Assembly (NCBI GenBank): GCA_028704515.1 | Contig: JAQWFH010000008.1 | Coordinates: 1-53,663 of the forward strand | Origin: Eubacteriales bacterium | GTDB taxonomy: Bacteria; Bacillota; Clostridia; Peptostreptococcales; Anaerovoracaceae | DNA length: 53,663 nt | Reading direction: 5' to 3' | Shown here: piece after piece, positions 23,893 through 32,170 of the stretch | Layout of the letters: the number at the start of each line of letters is the position of its first letter | How positions within the stretch are numbered: the first letter of the stretch is position 1 | Translations under genes and position numbers: made by a program | The notes under the pieces: generated by a model | Told to the model about the DNA's origin: nothing | The model's input: the letters and a program-made list of their open reading frames with translations, nothing else | The model's database searches: none

Positions 23893-24318
23893 ATGAAAAT
23901 TGTTATAAATCGGTGTTACGGTGGTTTTGGATTGTCTGATAAAGCCATGTATCGGTATGCTGAGTTGAAGGGCATTAAAGTATATCCAGAGAGATCAAAA
24001 GGGGCTTTTGAGCATACGATTTTTTGGGTTGTTCCTAAGGAACAGCGACAGAGGGAGTTAGGAAAGAACGAATGGGCATCTATGACAGAAGCTCAGCAGC
24101 GTAAATATAGTCGGGTATATAATGATTCGCATATCTGTGATTATAATATACCACGGGAAGATCCTGCATTAGTGCAGACCGTTGAAGAGTTGAAAGAAGA
24201 AGCAAACGGAAGTTGCGCTAAGTTAAGTGTTGTAGAAATTCCGGATGATGTTAAATGGGAGATCGATGAATACGATGGAATGGAAAGCGTAGAGGAAGCC
24301 CATCGCAGTTGGAGTTGA
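23893..24318 (+). CDS. conserved phage protein, 141 aa
   Basis: A 141-residue protein with NRCYGGFGLSDKAMYRYAE at the N-terminus and a C-terminus reading REDPALVQTVEELKEEANG, then VVEIPDDVKWEIDEYDGMES. This pattern is widespread as an uncharacterised conserved phage protein. No function is assigned. Confidence 0.7.
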   Translation: MKIVINRCYGGFGLSDKAMYRYAELKGIKVYPERSKGAFEHTIFWVVPKEQRQRELGKNEWASMTEAQQRKYSRVYNDSHICDYNIPREDPALVQTVEELKEEANGSCAKLSVVEIPDDVKWEIDEYDGMESVEEAHRSWS

Positions 24319-24327
24319 AAAAAGTTG

Positions 24328-24356
24328 TTGCTTTCGTGCTTTATTTTTAGTATAAT
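24328..24356 (+). promoter_or_regulatory. host sigma70-type promoter
   Basis: TTGCTT at 24328-24333, a 17-base spacer and TATAAT at 24351-24356, just upstream of a ribosome site at 24367-24372. Confidence 0.7.
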
Positions 24357-24376
24357 ATAGGGCACGAAAGGACAAT

Positions 24377-24535
24377 ACGGGTGCGAAGATCGCGTTGACA
24401 TGCAAATGGAAGCGCGAGTATCCTAATGCGACTATTGATTCGCATGAAGATTTTATGGCGAAAGAACCGCATGTCCAAGTGAAGAATCTCATGTCTGGCC
24501 TCATGGATCATATCTTTTATCTGGTCGTAGAATGA
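24377..24535 (+). CDS. hypothetical 52-residue protein with ACG start
   Basis: A good promoter and AAAGGA are followed four bases later by ACG GGT GCG, not ATG. The frame stays open to a TGA at 24533-24535, overlapping the RNA ligase start (ATGA). The product (GAKIALTCKWKREYPNATID ...) reads like a real protein. Either ACG is used at low efficiency or an ATG has mutated by one transition. The first in-frame ATG is at about 24455, deep in the frame. Confidence 0.45.
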   Translation, partial: TGAKIALTCKWKREYPNATIDSHEDFMAKEPHVQVKNLMSGLMDHIFYLVVE

Positions 24536-25185
24536 TTACCAAACAGAAATATCCACGTACATTTCATTTACCGTTTAGTCTTTGTATCAGTAGTGACGAT
24601 AAGAGATTATCTGATGATAATCATTTTATTGGAAAATATATCGTCATGACTGAGAAAATAGACGGTGAGAATACAACTGTTTATCCTAATAATAGTTGTC
24701 ATGCGCGTAGCCTAGATGGATATGGAAAACCGTGGCAAACGTGGATGATGAAGAATGTGCAATCTTGGGCATATAATTTACCAGAAACATTTCGCGTTTG
24801 TGGTGAATGTATATATGCACAGCATTCAATAAAATACAATCTTACCAACGAACATCAATATTTTCAGGTTTTTGGTATATGGGATGATCAGAAATGTTTA
24901 TCTTGGATAGATACTGTTACATGGTGTTACCTTTTAGGATTACAAACGGTGCCAGTCATATATCACGGGATTTATGATAAAGATTTGGTGTTGGATGCCT
25001 TTAAAAGATATTCCGAAAAGGAAAATCGGGAAATAGAAGGATTTGTGATTCGGTTGGCAGATGAATTTCTTTTTGAAGATTTTAGCAGAAGTGTTGCAAA
25101 ATATGTGAGAAAAGATCACGTTACTACAGATGATCATTGGACAAAGAATTGGAGAAAAAATGAAATTAATTCAGGGACAGTATAA
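24532..25185 (+). CDS. RNA ligase
   Basis: A 217-residue nucleotidyltransferase with motif I TEKIDGENT (lysine nucleophile), motif IV EGFVIR, and motif V VAKYVR. This is the minimal adenylation domain of the RNA ligase family; there is no OB fold. It would join RNA ends through an AMP intermediate, probably repairing cleaved tRNA or other RNA. It overlaps the rtcB remnant downstream, forming a local RNA-repair spot. Confidence 0.8.
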   Translation: MITKQKYPRTFHLPFSLCISSDDKRLSDDNHFIGKYIVMTEKIDGENTTVYPNNSCHARSLDGYGKPWQTWMMKNVQSWAYNLPETFRVCGECIYAQHSIKYNLTNEHQYFQVFGIWDDQKCLSWIDTVTWCYLLGLQTVPVIYHGIYDKDLVLDAFKRYSEKENREIEGFVIRLADEFLFEDFSRSVAKYVRKDHVTTDDHWTKNWRKNEINSGTV

Positions 25186-25373
25186 TACTGCGAAGGTTTT
25201 TGCTACTACTATTGAAGCTTCGTGTGAACAACAGATTCGCGAAAAACGCTTCGACACTTGATGAAGCTCCGATGGCATATAAGCCTATTGCAGAGATTCT
25301 CGAAAACATTAAAGATACGGTTGATGTTGTTAAACAAATCAAACCTGTCTATAATATTAAAGCGGAAGAATAA
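25160..25373 (+). pseudogene. rtcB: rtcB RNA ligase remnant (internal deletion)
   Basis: ATG 25160 encodes MKLIQGQYNTAKVFATTIEA ... EQQI, which fits the RtcB N-terminus. The frame then stops at 25261, but another frame carries NASTLDEAPMAYKPIAEIL ... DTVDVVKQIKPVYNIKAEE up to 25373, which fits the RtcB C-terminus. About 400 residues, including the whole metal site, are missing. The gene is dead. Confidence 0.65.
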
Positions 25374-25374
25374 T

Positions 25375-25548
25375 ATGACTCCTAAAAAATGTATATGTAG
25401 AACATGGAAGAGTCAGGAAAAATGGTCAACTCCAAGAGAAGATGGTGAGTGGACGGTTGGGTATTGTGATACTCCAATAAAATATTGCCCCTAGTGCGGC
25501 AAGAAACTTTTCTGGCCCAGAAAAAAGAAAAATGAAAACCAACGTTAA
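25375..25548 (+). pseudogene. zinc-ribbon protein interrupted by an amber codon
   Basis: MTPKKCICRTWKSQEKW ... IKYCP is followed by TAG (25492-25494) and then, in frame, CGKKLFWPRKKKNENQR up to TAA 25548. CP-x-CG is a zinc-ribbon knuckle, so the stop replaces one residue inside the metal site. Truncation at the amber gives a 39-residue product that cannot fold as a ribbon. Readthrough is possible but unproven. Confidence 0.55.
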
Positions 25549-25795
25549 AGAATTTCACGAGGATTGTGTAAATGCATGTTGTCAGTGTCCTCAGTGTTGT
25601 GAATTAAATTTGCCTGAAATGGCAGATTTCAATAGTCCTCTTGAAGTAATTCAATATTGGACCAGTGATGAAACATATGGCGGACATCTTTTGAATGGTA
25701 TGGGATATAGCCAGGAACTCTCAGGTACATCAAAAGAAATTCTTAAAAAAGTGGCAAGAGAGATAGAGAATGCTCTAACAAAGGCATTTAAATAA
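25532..25795 (+). CDS. cysteine-containing small protein, 87 aa
   Basis: An 87-residue protein with CVNACCQCPQCCE near the N-terminus and a helical C-terminus (SKEILKKVAREIENALTKAF). It overlaps the end of the amber-split gene. Probably metal-binding; function unknown. Confidence 0.55.
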   Translation: MKTNVKEFHEDCVNACCQCPQCCELNLPEMADFNSPLEVIQYWTSDETYGGHLLNGMGYSQELSGTSKEILKKVAREIENALTKAFK

Positions 25796-25796
25796 T

Positions 25797-25982
25797 ATGA
25801 AACTGTCAAAAGAAGAAGAAGAGCAGAATATTCATTCAGGAAATTATAAGGGATCTCAATGTCCGCATTGCGGAGCCCGTGATGACTATACTTGGAGAGA
25901 TTTTGGATATTGGTTTGAAGAAGGCCCCACTAAATCAAAAGAATGTAATCGATGCGGTCATACTTGGGACTCGGCATATTAA
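25797..25982 (+). CDS. zinc-ribbon protein, 61 aa
   Basis: A 61-residue protein with CPHCGARDDYTW and, 28 residues on, CNRCGHTWDSAY: a classic two-knuckle zinc ribbon. It begins one base after the previous stop and ends just before the next promoter. Such proteins often contact nucleic acid or polymerase. Confidence 0.65.
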   Translation: MKLSKEEEEQNIHSGNYKGSQCPHCGARDDYTWRDFGYWFEEGPTKSKECNRCGHTWDSAY

Positions 25983-25994
25983 TAAAAAAAGTAG

Positions 25995-26023
25995 TTGCCT
26001 TTTATTTTAAAATCCAATATTAT
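25995..26023 (+). promoter_or_regulatory. host sigma70-type promoter
   Basis: TTGCCT at 25995-26000, a 17-base spacer and TATTAT at 26018-26023, upstream of the membrane protein gene. Confidence 0.6.
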
Positions 26024-26060
26024 ATGGCGTTTTAAAAACAAACACACAAAGGAAAAGGTT

Positions 26061-27725
26061 ATGGCATTCGTATCAACTGATTGTATCGATAAATGGTTCA
26101 CGAAGGATAGTTGGGTATATAAGAATTTCGAATATCTATTTCGAAATAAGTTGTGGTATAAATCCAGACTCCCGCAGGGATTTTCTCTTTGTCCATATTT
26201 CTGGATGGCCATGTTCAGCATGTGTATTTTCAAACCGATTGTCGAGCCTTTCTGTTTGTTTCCAGGAAAGTTGATTCGAAAGATTCTGTACTTCGGTGGC
26301 AAACCTTTTGAATGGATCGATCGAAAGATTGCAAAATTGGCAGGAATTGAAGCGCGAGGGTCGGGCATCGCTGTTTTGATGTTCACTATGCTGACGCTTA
26401 TGATATCTGCTGTGATTCTGTCTAAAACATATACAGGATTGTGTTCATTATACATGCAAGATCATTCATTATTATATCTTGCACTTTGGGTAATCCTTAA
26501 TACCGTTGCAGTGCTTGTCACTGGAATTTATACCAGAGCAAAGCATGGCAATTATTTCAAATATAAGGAACGGTGTAAGGTAGAGTGGTATTCGTTTACT
26601 ATCTTTATTGTATCACTCTTAGCATTGATTGCTATCTCTCCATCAATGATACTCGGTGCTGTGATCGCTGTCGGGTTGGGATTAAAGGTGTTTGCGATCG
26701 GTATCGGATCATCTTTATGGTGGGTTCTGATTAATGGCTTCCTTTTAATCATGGCGGTGATTGGTTTCCTTCTGAAATGTATTATTTCCAAGTACATGGG
26801 GATGCTTGTGATTGCTGTAGTTGTCTTTGCTCTTACGGGAAAACTTTTTCTTTGGCTGGAAGATAAATATTGTAATTATAGTAAAAAACAATTGAACACT
26901 CATAAAACTACACAAAGCGACTGGATTTACTTTTTCGCCAGCTATTTAGCCTCAAATAATGCGAAATATGTACCTCTGTTTCATCAAGATGTTTTATGGG
27001 CGATAGATCGCTTTTTATTCGATAATACATTAGAGGACTATATCAACCGATCTAATTATAATTATGTTCATAATGTTACTTTTGCGATTGAAGAAGTTCT
27101 GGTATGTGCCATCAGAAACGGCGTGCTGGTCTTTCCGAAAGAACTGCTGGATATTCCGAATGCAACATTTCAACATATTAAACATGAAAGCTTTAAAAGT
27201 CTGAAAGAACAAAAGGGGGAAATATGGGTGTTTCAACTTATTTTCGACACAATTAGTGAACTAACAAAGGAATTTCCTGCTCTGGAAAAAATTAGGAAGT
27301 TCCGTGCTGATATGATGGATGTGTTCTGTGCAAAAAGATGTGCTGCTATTCAACCGATTTTCAATGAATCAACGGAATATAAAGCCGAATCTTATAAAAG
27401 AATTATTCAGTGTTTGAATGAATATGACGAAAAACGAAAACAGAAAGTTCTGCAAAGTCAGAAGAGAGAACAACTGTGTAAGCAAATTAGCACACCGGTT
27501 GCATCATTCTGGACAAATCTGACAGGCGCTATGCGTTTGTTGATCTGGGAAAAGATGATCAGAAGACTATTGAGGGGTATCTGGTTCGTACTTCGTCAGT
27601 TTGGAACATTCCTGGTCTATATGTGGGTTGTTATTAAACATCTTAAACATGGCGCATGCCCCTATCGGGTGTTCATGTCTGTTGAAGAGGCAGAGGCTCT
27701 TCGAAACAAAGATAATCAAAAATAA
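26061..27725 (+). CDS. multi-pass membrane protein
   Basis: A 554-residue protein. Residues about 110-280 contain six or seven hydrophobic segments (for example LMFTMLTLMISAVILS, ALWVILNTVAVLVTGIY, GMLVIAVVVFALTG). The C-terminal 270 residues are soluble and helical. I start at ATG 26061 after AAAGGAAAAGG; an earlier in-frame ATG lies within the promoter. It would sit in the inner membrane; no family is recognised. Confidence 0.7.
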   Translation: MAFVSTDCIDKWFTKDSWVYKNFEYLFRNKLWYKSRLPQGFSLCPYFWMAMFSMCIFKPIVEPFCLFPGKLIRKILYFGGKPFEWIDRKIAKLAGIEARGSGIAVLMFTMLTLMISAVILSKTYTGLCSLYMQDHSLLYLALWVILNTVAVLVTGIYTRAKHGNYFKYKERCKVEWYSFTIFIVSLLALIAISPSMILGAVIAVGLGLKVFAIGIGSSLWWVLINGFLLIMAVIGFLLKCIISKYMGMLVIAVVVFALTGKLFLWLEDKYCNYSKKQLNTHKTTQSDWIYFFASYLASNNAKYVPLFHQDVLWAIDRFLFDNTLEDYINRSNYNYVHNVTFAIEEVLVCAIRNGVLVFPKELLDIPNATFQHIKHESFKSLKEQKGEIWVFQLIFDTISELTKEFPALEKIRKFRADMMDVFCAKRCAAIQPIFNESTEYKAESYKRIIQCLNEYDEKRKQKVLQSQKREQLCKQISTPVASFWTNLTGAMRLLIWEKMIRRLLRGIWFVLRQFGTFLVYMWVVIKHLKHGACPYRVFMSVEEAEALRNKDNQK

Positions 27726-27737
27726 TGGAGTGAAAAC

Positions 27738-27759
27738 GGAGGGGAGTAGCCTCCCCTCC
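27738..27759 (+). other. GC-rich hairpin before a start codon
   Basis: GGAGGGGAG pairs perfectly with CTCCCCTCC across TAGC, six bases before ATG 27766. There is no T run. The left arm contains GGAGG, so the hairpin itself hides a ribosome-site-like sequence. Confidence 0.6.
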
Positions 27760-27765
27760 ATTCTT

Positions 27766-28497
27766 ATGAAAGAAATAAAAATAGCTAGTACTTCCGATAT
27801 ACACGGAAATTTGGATTTTAAGGTTCCTGTGGTAGATATTCTCACTATTTCAGGAGATATCTGCCCGGTTCACGGTTCACATAATCCTACTTCTCAGCTA
27901 CATTGGGTGAATAATAAATTTATTCCTTGGTGTTATGAACTGATTAACAGTAAGAATGTGAATTATATTGTATTTATTGCGGGAAACCATGACTTTGTTT
28001 TTCAGGTCATGTCTATGGGCAAGAATGAGGCCTTTAATGTACAATGGCCAGCTGGGGTCCATTATCTATATCAACAGCATACTGAGATAGAGGGAGTAAA
28101 GTTTTATGGTACTCCTTGGACTCCTACTTTCGGTAATTGGGCATTCATGCAAAGTGAGGATGTTCTCAATAATTATTTCGCATCTATTCCGAATGATTTA
28201 GATATTCTGCTATCTCACGGGCCTGCGCATGGTCTGAATGATACCATCATACAGCGCCCAGAATGGTCATATAGTAGAGATCCACATGTTGGATCAAAAT
28301 CACTGAGAGATCATATTAAACGGGCCATGCCAAAGAAACTTCTTGTTGGGCATATCCATTCAGGCTCGCATGCGCCCGAGAAGTTTTATCCGGATCCATT
28401 ATCGGAAAAGTTCGTTGAAAGTGTAAATGTTTCACTAGTTGATGAAACGTATACTGCGACTTATGTACCGTATCAATTTTCGGTGATAAAAGAATGA
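27766..28497 (+). CDS. metallophosphoesterase
   Basis: A 243-residue calcineurin-like phosphoesterase with STSDIHGN, ISGDICP, AGNHDF and VGHIHSGSH in order. The central insertion and GTPWTPTFGNWAF resemble the MPPED-type subgroup. The start at 27766 follows a strong hairpin. It overlaps the next gene by 4 bp. A second phosphoesterase lies at 19311. Confidence 0.85.
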   Translation: MKEIKIASTSDIHGNLDFKVPVVDILTISGDICPVHGSHNPTSQLHWVNNKFIPWCYELINSKNVNYIVFIAGNHDFVFQVMSMGKNEAFNVQWPAGVHYLYQQHTEIEGVKFYGTPWTPTFGNWAFMQSEDVLNNYFASIPNDLDILLSHGPAHGLNDTIIQRPEWSYSRDPHVGSKSLRDHIKRAMPKKLLVGHIHSGSHAPEKFYPDPLSEKFVESVNVSLVDETYTATYVPYQFSVIKE

Positions 28498-29273
28498 AAA
28501 TAATTGTTGTTGGAAATGGTTATCTTGGCTCTACTTTCGGTAAGCATGGTATCGAAGTTTTAGGACGTGATAAATTCTATATTCATTATGGTTGTGATGA
28601 TGCGTATCTCACTGCAACCTTCGGTGAATATGATGTAATCATTAACTGTATTGCTAAAAGTAATACTCGCTTTTGTGAAACAGATTTTACGAAAGCTTTT
28701 ATGTCAAACAGCAATATACCGGGTGTATTGAGTAATTGGTGTGCAAAAAATGGGAAGAAATTTGTTCATATTTCGACGGGTTGTTTGTATGATAAAAATA
28801 ACATTCCTCAAAAGGAAACAGATAACTTGGTAGCACATTGTAACTATACGCTTACAAAATGGGTAGGCGAAAAACAATGCGACCCTGAAAAGGATTTAAT
28901 TATCCGTCCACGTCTATTCTTCGATGGTAGCGATAGGCCGAGTAATCTTTTAAATAAAATCAAAAGATTTGATAAACTTAGTAGAGAATTAGATAGTGTA
29001 TCTAGTACAGATACTGTTGTGAATGCAACATTGACGCTTATTGAAAACCATGCAACCGGTGTATTTAATGTAGCCTGTGATGGCTATATTAGTATGCATG
29101 AAATCGGCGTGCTAATGGGATTCGATAAGGATTGGATATCTATTGACGAAATTCGAAAACAACAAGGTCTTCATTTGGTAAATAATACAATGGATTTATC
29201 TAAATTGAAAAAATATTTCATCCCCCCTATGATTGAAGATGAAGTATTACGTTGTATCGGAGAAATGAAATGA
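28494..29273 (+). CDS. NAD(P)-dependent sugar-nucleotide reductase/epimerase-like (RmlD-like)
   Basis: A 259-residue extended short-chain dehydrogenase. It has an N-terminal Rossmann loop VVGNGYLGSTFG, HISTGCLYD in the active-site region and YTLTK (catalytic Y-x3-K). The layout resembles dTDP-4-dehydrorhamnose reductase, at slightly short length. It may modify surface sugars or a nucleotide; the substrate is unclear. Confidence 0.75.
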   Translation: MKIIVVGNGYLGSTFGKHGIEVLGRDKFYIHYGCDDAYLTATFGEYDVIINCIAKSNTRFCETDFTKAFMSNSNIPGVLSNWCAKNGKKFVHISTGCLYDKNNIPQKETDNLVAHCNYTLTKWVGEKQCDPEKDLIIRPRLFFDGSDRPSNLLNKIKRFDKLSRELDSVSSTDTVVNATLTLIENHATGVFNVACDGYISMHEIGVLMGFDKDWISIDEIRKQQGLHLVNNTMDLSKLKKYFIPPMIEDEVLRCIGEMK

Positions 29274-29341
29274 ATTATGCTATTCGTTGTATAGTATATA
29301 GTATAAGACCGGAATCTCCGCCATGGTGCGGCATCCGTTAA
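29270..29341 (+). CDS. 23-residue fragment, probable truncated gene start
   Basis: ATG 29270 overlaps the upstream stop (ATGA) and encodes 23 residues (MNYAIRCIVYSIRPESPPWC...). Downstream lies the wreck of a GIY-YIG gene, so this is probably the 5' end of a gene cut by that insertion. Confidence 0.35.
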   Translation: MNYAIRCIVYSIRPESPPWCGIR

Positions 29342-29454
29342 AAGATGAAAACACTTAATTTTTCTTCTTGCCTTTTGCCTTCATTTATTAAATAATAGTG
29401 ACGTTGCGAAAGTTAATAGTTAAGCAGTAACAACGTCAAAGATCAGTTAATAGA

Positions 29455-30077
29455 TCAAAAGGAAACGTTAAAAGGCATCTTCGAAGAGGAACACACCATT
29501 CTTTCGCATTACAAAATGCATACAATAAATATGGTGAAGAAAATTTCTGCTTTTCTATATTAGAAGAAGTGGATGACATATCGGTTTTGATTTTGAAAGA
29601 ACAGAAATGGTTAGATCAATTAAAACCTGAATATAATATGACGCCTATTGCAGGAAAAAATTGCCATATTGGGATGAAGCGCCGAAAAGAAACATGCGAA
29701 AAAATAAGTTCTTCCTTAAAGGGAAAACCATTAACAGAAGAAAAACGCTTTCTAAATCGGAAAAATTTCGCGAATCTATTCATTCTCTGGAAAGATCAGA
29801 AAAAATAAAACAAACACGTATACAAAACGATGGTTATATATGCACGGAAGAGATGCGCAATAAAATAAGTGAAACACTCAGGCAAAAGAACATAGCAAGC
29901 GCAATATCGATGCCTATTGAGCAATATAGTTTAGATGGTATTTTGATTAATACTTTTAGAAGTATGAAATCTGCAGAATTATCCCTCGGATGGTATAATG
30001 GAAAAATTTCAGAGAAAATGAAAAGGGGTATTGACGTGATTGGTGGATTCAAATGGGAAATAAAGAATGAATCTTAA
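29455..30077 (+). pseudogene. decayed GIY-YIG-type homing endonuclease
   Basis: The frame starting near 29455 reads VKRHLRRGTHHSFALQNAYN, KYGEENFCFSILEE, EQKWLDQLKPEYN: the middle of a GIY-YIG protein. The GIY-YIG motifs themselves are missing. Near 29755 the frame shifts and continues as TLSKSEKFRESIHSLERSEK ... PIEQYSLDGILINTFRSMKS ... GGFKWEIKNES, a NUMOD-type DNA-binding tail. The end overlaps the NMNAT gene start by 11 bases. Confidence 0.75.
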
Positions 30078-30987
30078 AACAGAAAAAAGCACCGTTGGTG
30101 TTATAGTGGGTCGTTTTCAGGTAAATAAGCTACATGATGCACATATCGACCTTATCCAAAGTGTTTGCAATGTACACAAAAAGGTCATTATCTTTCTGGG
30201 TCTCGCGCACACCCGCGGTACTATCAACAACCCACTCGATTTCGAAGCTCGGAAACAGATGATTCTCGATGCCTTTCCTCAGGTTGTGGTCCTTTACATC
30301 AAGGATCAAAAAGAGGATCTGGACTGGTCCAAGGATCTGGATGAGAAGATTCGTGACGTTATCGGTCCGATACAGACGGTTACCTTGTATGGTAGTCGGG
30401 ATTCGTTTATCAACTACTATCACGGTAAGTTCAATACAGTAGAACTTCTCCAAGAAAGTTATATTTCGGGAACCGAGATCCGAAAGAATATCGCTAAAGA
30501 AGTCAAGAACAATGCAGACTTCCGTACTGGCGCTATTTGGCAAGCTTTCAATCGGTATCCGGCATGCTACCCGACCGTTGATATCGCCATTTTTAACGAG
30601 GATGAAACGCAACTACTTTTGGGACGCAAACCGAAAGAAACACTTTTCCGGTTTATCGGTGGGTTTGCGGAGCCTAAATCGAAGTCGTATGAGGACGATG
30701 CTCTTCGCGAAGCTCATGAAGAGGCGGGTGATTTCGAGATGACTCCTCTGGTGTATATCGGTAGTTGTCTGATTGACGACTGGCGTTATCGTAGCGAGGT
30801 AGACAAGATCAAGACTATCTTCTTTAAGACCAAGCGTCTTTTCGGTCCTGTTCGCGCAGGTGATGACATTGCAGAGGTTCGCTGGTTTGATTTCAATAAT
30901 CTCAAAGACTCGGATATTGTTCCCGAGCATCGAGCGCTGTTAGCTATGCTGCTGCGCAATATGGACAACAACCAAACAAACAAGTAA
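30067..30987 (+). CDS. bifunctional NMN adenylyltransferase / Nudix hydrolase
   Basis: A 306-residue two-domain enzyme. Residues 1-170 form the nucleotidyltransferase (VGRFQVNKLHDAH, then SGTEIRKNI, an ISGTxIR motif). Residues 180-300 hold the Nudix domain with GGFAEPKSKSYEDDALREAH and EEAGD. It would make NAD from NMN and ATP and probably cleave ADP-ribose. Phages use it to keep or rebuild NAD during infection. No NMN-making partner is visible here. Codon use changes from AT-rich to G/C-ending about 100 bases into the gene. Confidence 0.9.
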   Translation: MNLKTEKSTVGVIVGRFQVNKLHDAHIDLIQSVCNVHKKVIIFLGLAHTRGTINNPLDFEARKQMILDAFPQVVVLYIKDQKEDLDWSKDLDEKIRDVIGPIQTVTLYGSRDSFINYYHGKFNTVELLQESYISGTEIRKNIAKEVKNNADFRTGAIWQAFNRYPACYPTVDIAIFNEDETQLLLGRKPKETLFRFIGGFAEPKSKSYEDDALREAHEEAGDFEMTPLVYIGSCLIDDWRYRSEVDKIKTIFFKTKRLFGPVRAGDDIAEVRWFDFNNLKDSDIVPEHRALLAMLLRNMDNNQTNK

Positions 30988-30998
30988 GAAAGAAACAA

Positions 30999-32168
30999 AT
31001 GCCTAATTATGTAATCAATAACGATATTATCCGTATCATTCCTGATGCTGCGATCAATATCGAAACAAAGCTTCCTCTCGGAACGTATACCGTTGAGATT
31101 ATCAACTCCATGACAGGGGAGTTGGGTCTCAAGCGCACGGACGACTTTGCGAAGCCTGCGAAGGTCTATGGCGAGGCGGATCGCCAGGCGGACCGTATCA
31201 TCAGTACCTTCGAGCAGCGTGAAGTTAACACTGGTGTTATGCTGGGTGGCGAGAAGGGTTCTGGAAAGACCTTCTTGGCGAAGTATATCTCCTGGAAAGT
31301 CCTACAGAAGGGATATTCCACCATCATGGTCAACGCCCAGTTCAATACGATTGTCCTGTCCGAGCTTATTCGAACGATCGCAGAACCGTGTCTGATCATC
31401 TTCGATGAGTTCGAGAAGATTTATTCTAGGGATAGCGAAGAGGAGATGAAGGATCCTCAGAATGGTCTGCTCACTCTTCTCGACGGGCTGCTGATCACGA
31501 AGAAGTTGTTCGTGTTTACGTGCAACGAGTGCGAGCACGTTACTACGATGATGAAGAATCGTCCAGGTCGCATCTTCTATAATCTCGAGTTCGGTGGTCT
31601 CACCGACGAGACTATTCAGGAGTACTGTAACGAGAATCTTTACGATACCGTTCATACTAAAGGCATCTGTGGTATGAAACGTCTGTTCGGTCGGTTCACG
31701 TTTGACATGCTCAAGGCTCTGGTAGAAGAGGTTAATCGCTACAAGGAGTCTCCTCTCGAGGCGGTTAAGATGATGAACATCATTCCGGAGTTCTCCAAGG
31801 AAAACTACACCGTTCAGGTGGTTGACGTGGAGACGGGTGAGACTTATCGCAACTACTTCGAATACGAAGATAATCCGCTTTGGGCGAATATTTTCGCAGC
31901 CAAGGTTGCCAACCTCGACATCTGGAAAGAGCCGAAGGTAAAGCCGCACATCAACAAGGCTGGTAAGTCGAATGAACCGCGTCTGGTGGATGAGGATAAT
32001 ATCCGTAAGACTCGCATCCGTGTCGGTGTTAAGGATCTGGTGACACAGAATGAGAATGACACGATCTACATCGTCGATAAGAAGTATCGTGTGACGCTTA
32101 CGCAGACGGATATCCTCAACGCTGGGCGGAAGCTCTGGCAGTATGCTGATCCGTATGCTGGTCTGTAA
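30999..32168 (+). CDS. AAA+ ATPase
   Basis: A 389-residue AAA+ protein with Walker A GEKGSGKT, Walker B CLIIFDEFEKI, sensor 1 FVFTCNE and an arginine-finger-like NRPGRIFY. The C-terminal 130 residues form an extra domain. It uses G/C-ending codons throughout, pointing to high expression. Its role may be remodelling of a protein or replisome complex; no specific partner can be named. Confidence 0.8.
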   Translation: MPNYVINNDIIRIIPDAAINIETKLPLGTYTVEIINSMTGELGLKRTDDFAKPAKVYGEADRQADRIISTFEQREVNTGVMLGGEKGSGKTFLAKYISWKVLQKGYSTIMVNAQFNTIVLSELIRTIAEPCLIIFDEFEKIYSRDSEEEMKDPQNGLLTLLDGLLITKKLFVFTCNECEHVTTMMKNRPGRIFYNLEFGGLTDETIQEYCNENLYDTVHTKGICGMKRLFGRFTFDMLKALVEEVNRYKESPLEAVKMMNIIPEFSKENYTVQVVDVETGETYRNYFEYEDNPLWANIFAAKVANLDIWKEPKVKPHINKAGKSNEPRLVDEDNIRKTRIRVGVKDLVTQNENDTIYIVDKKYRVTLTQTDILNAGRKLWQYADPYAGL

Positions 32169-32170
32169 AG

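Noticed and set aside
25492..25494. Genome-wide amber recoding
   Set aside because: Several intact genes end at TAG, so TAG still works as a stop in this genome.
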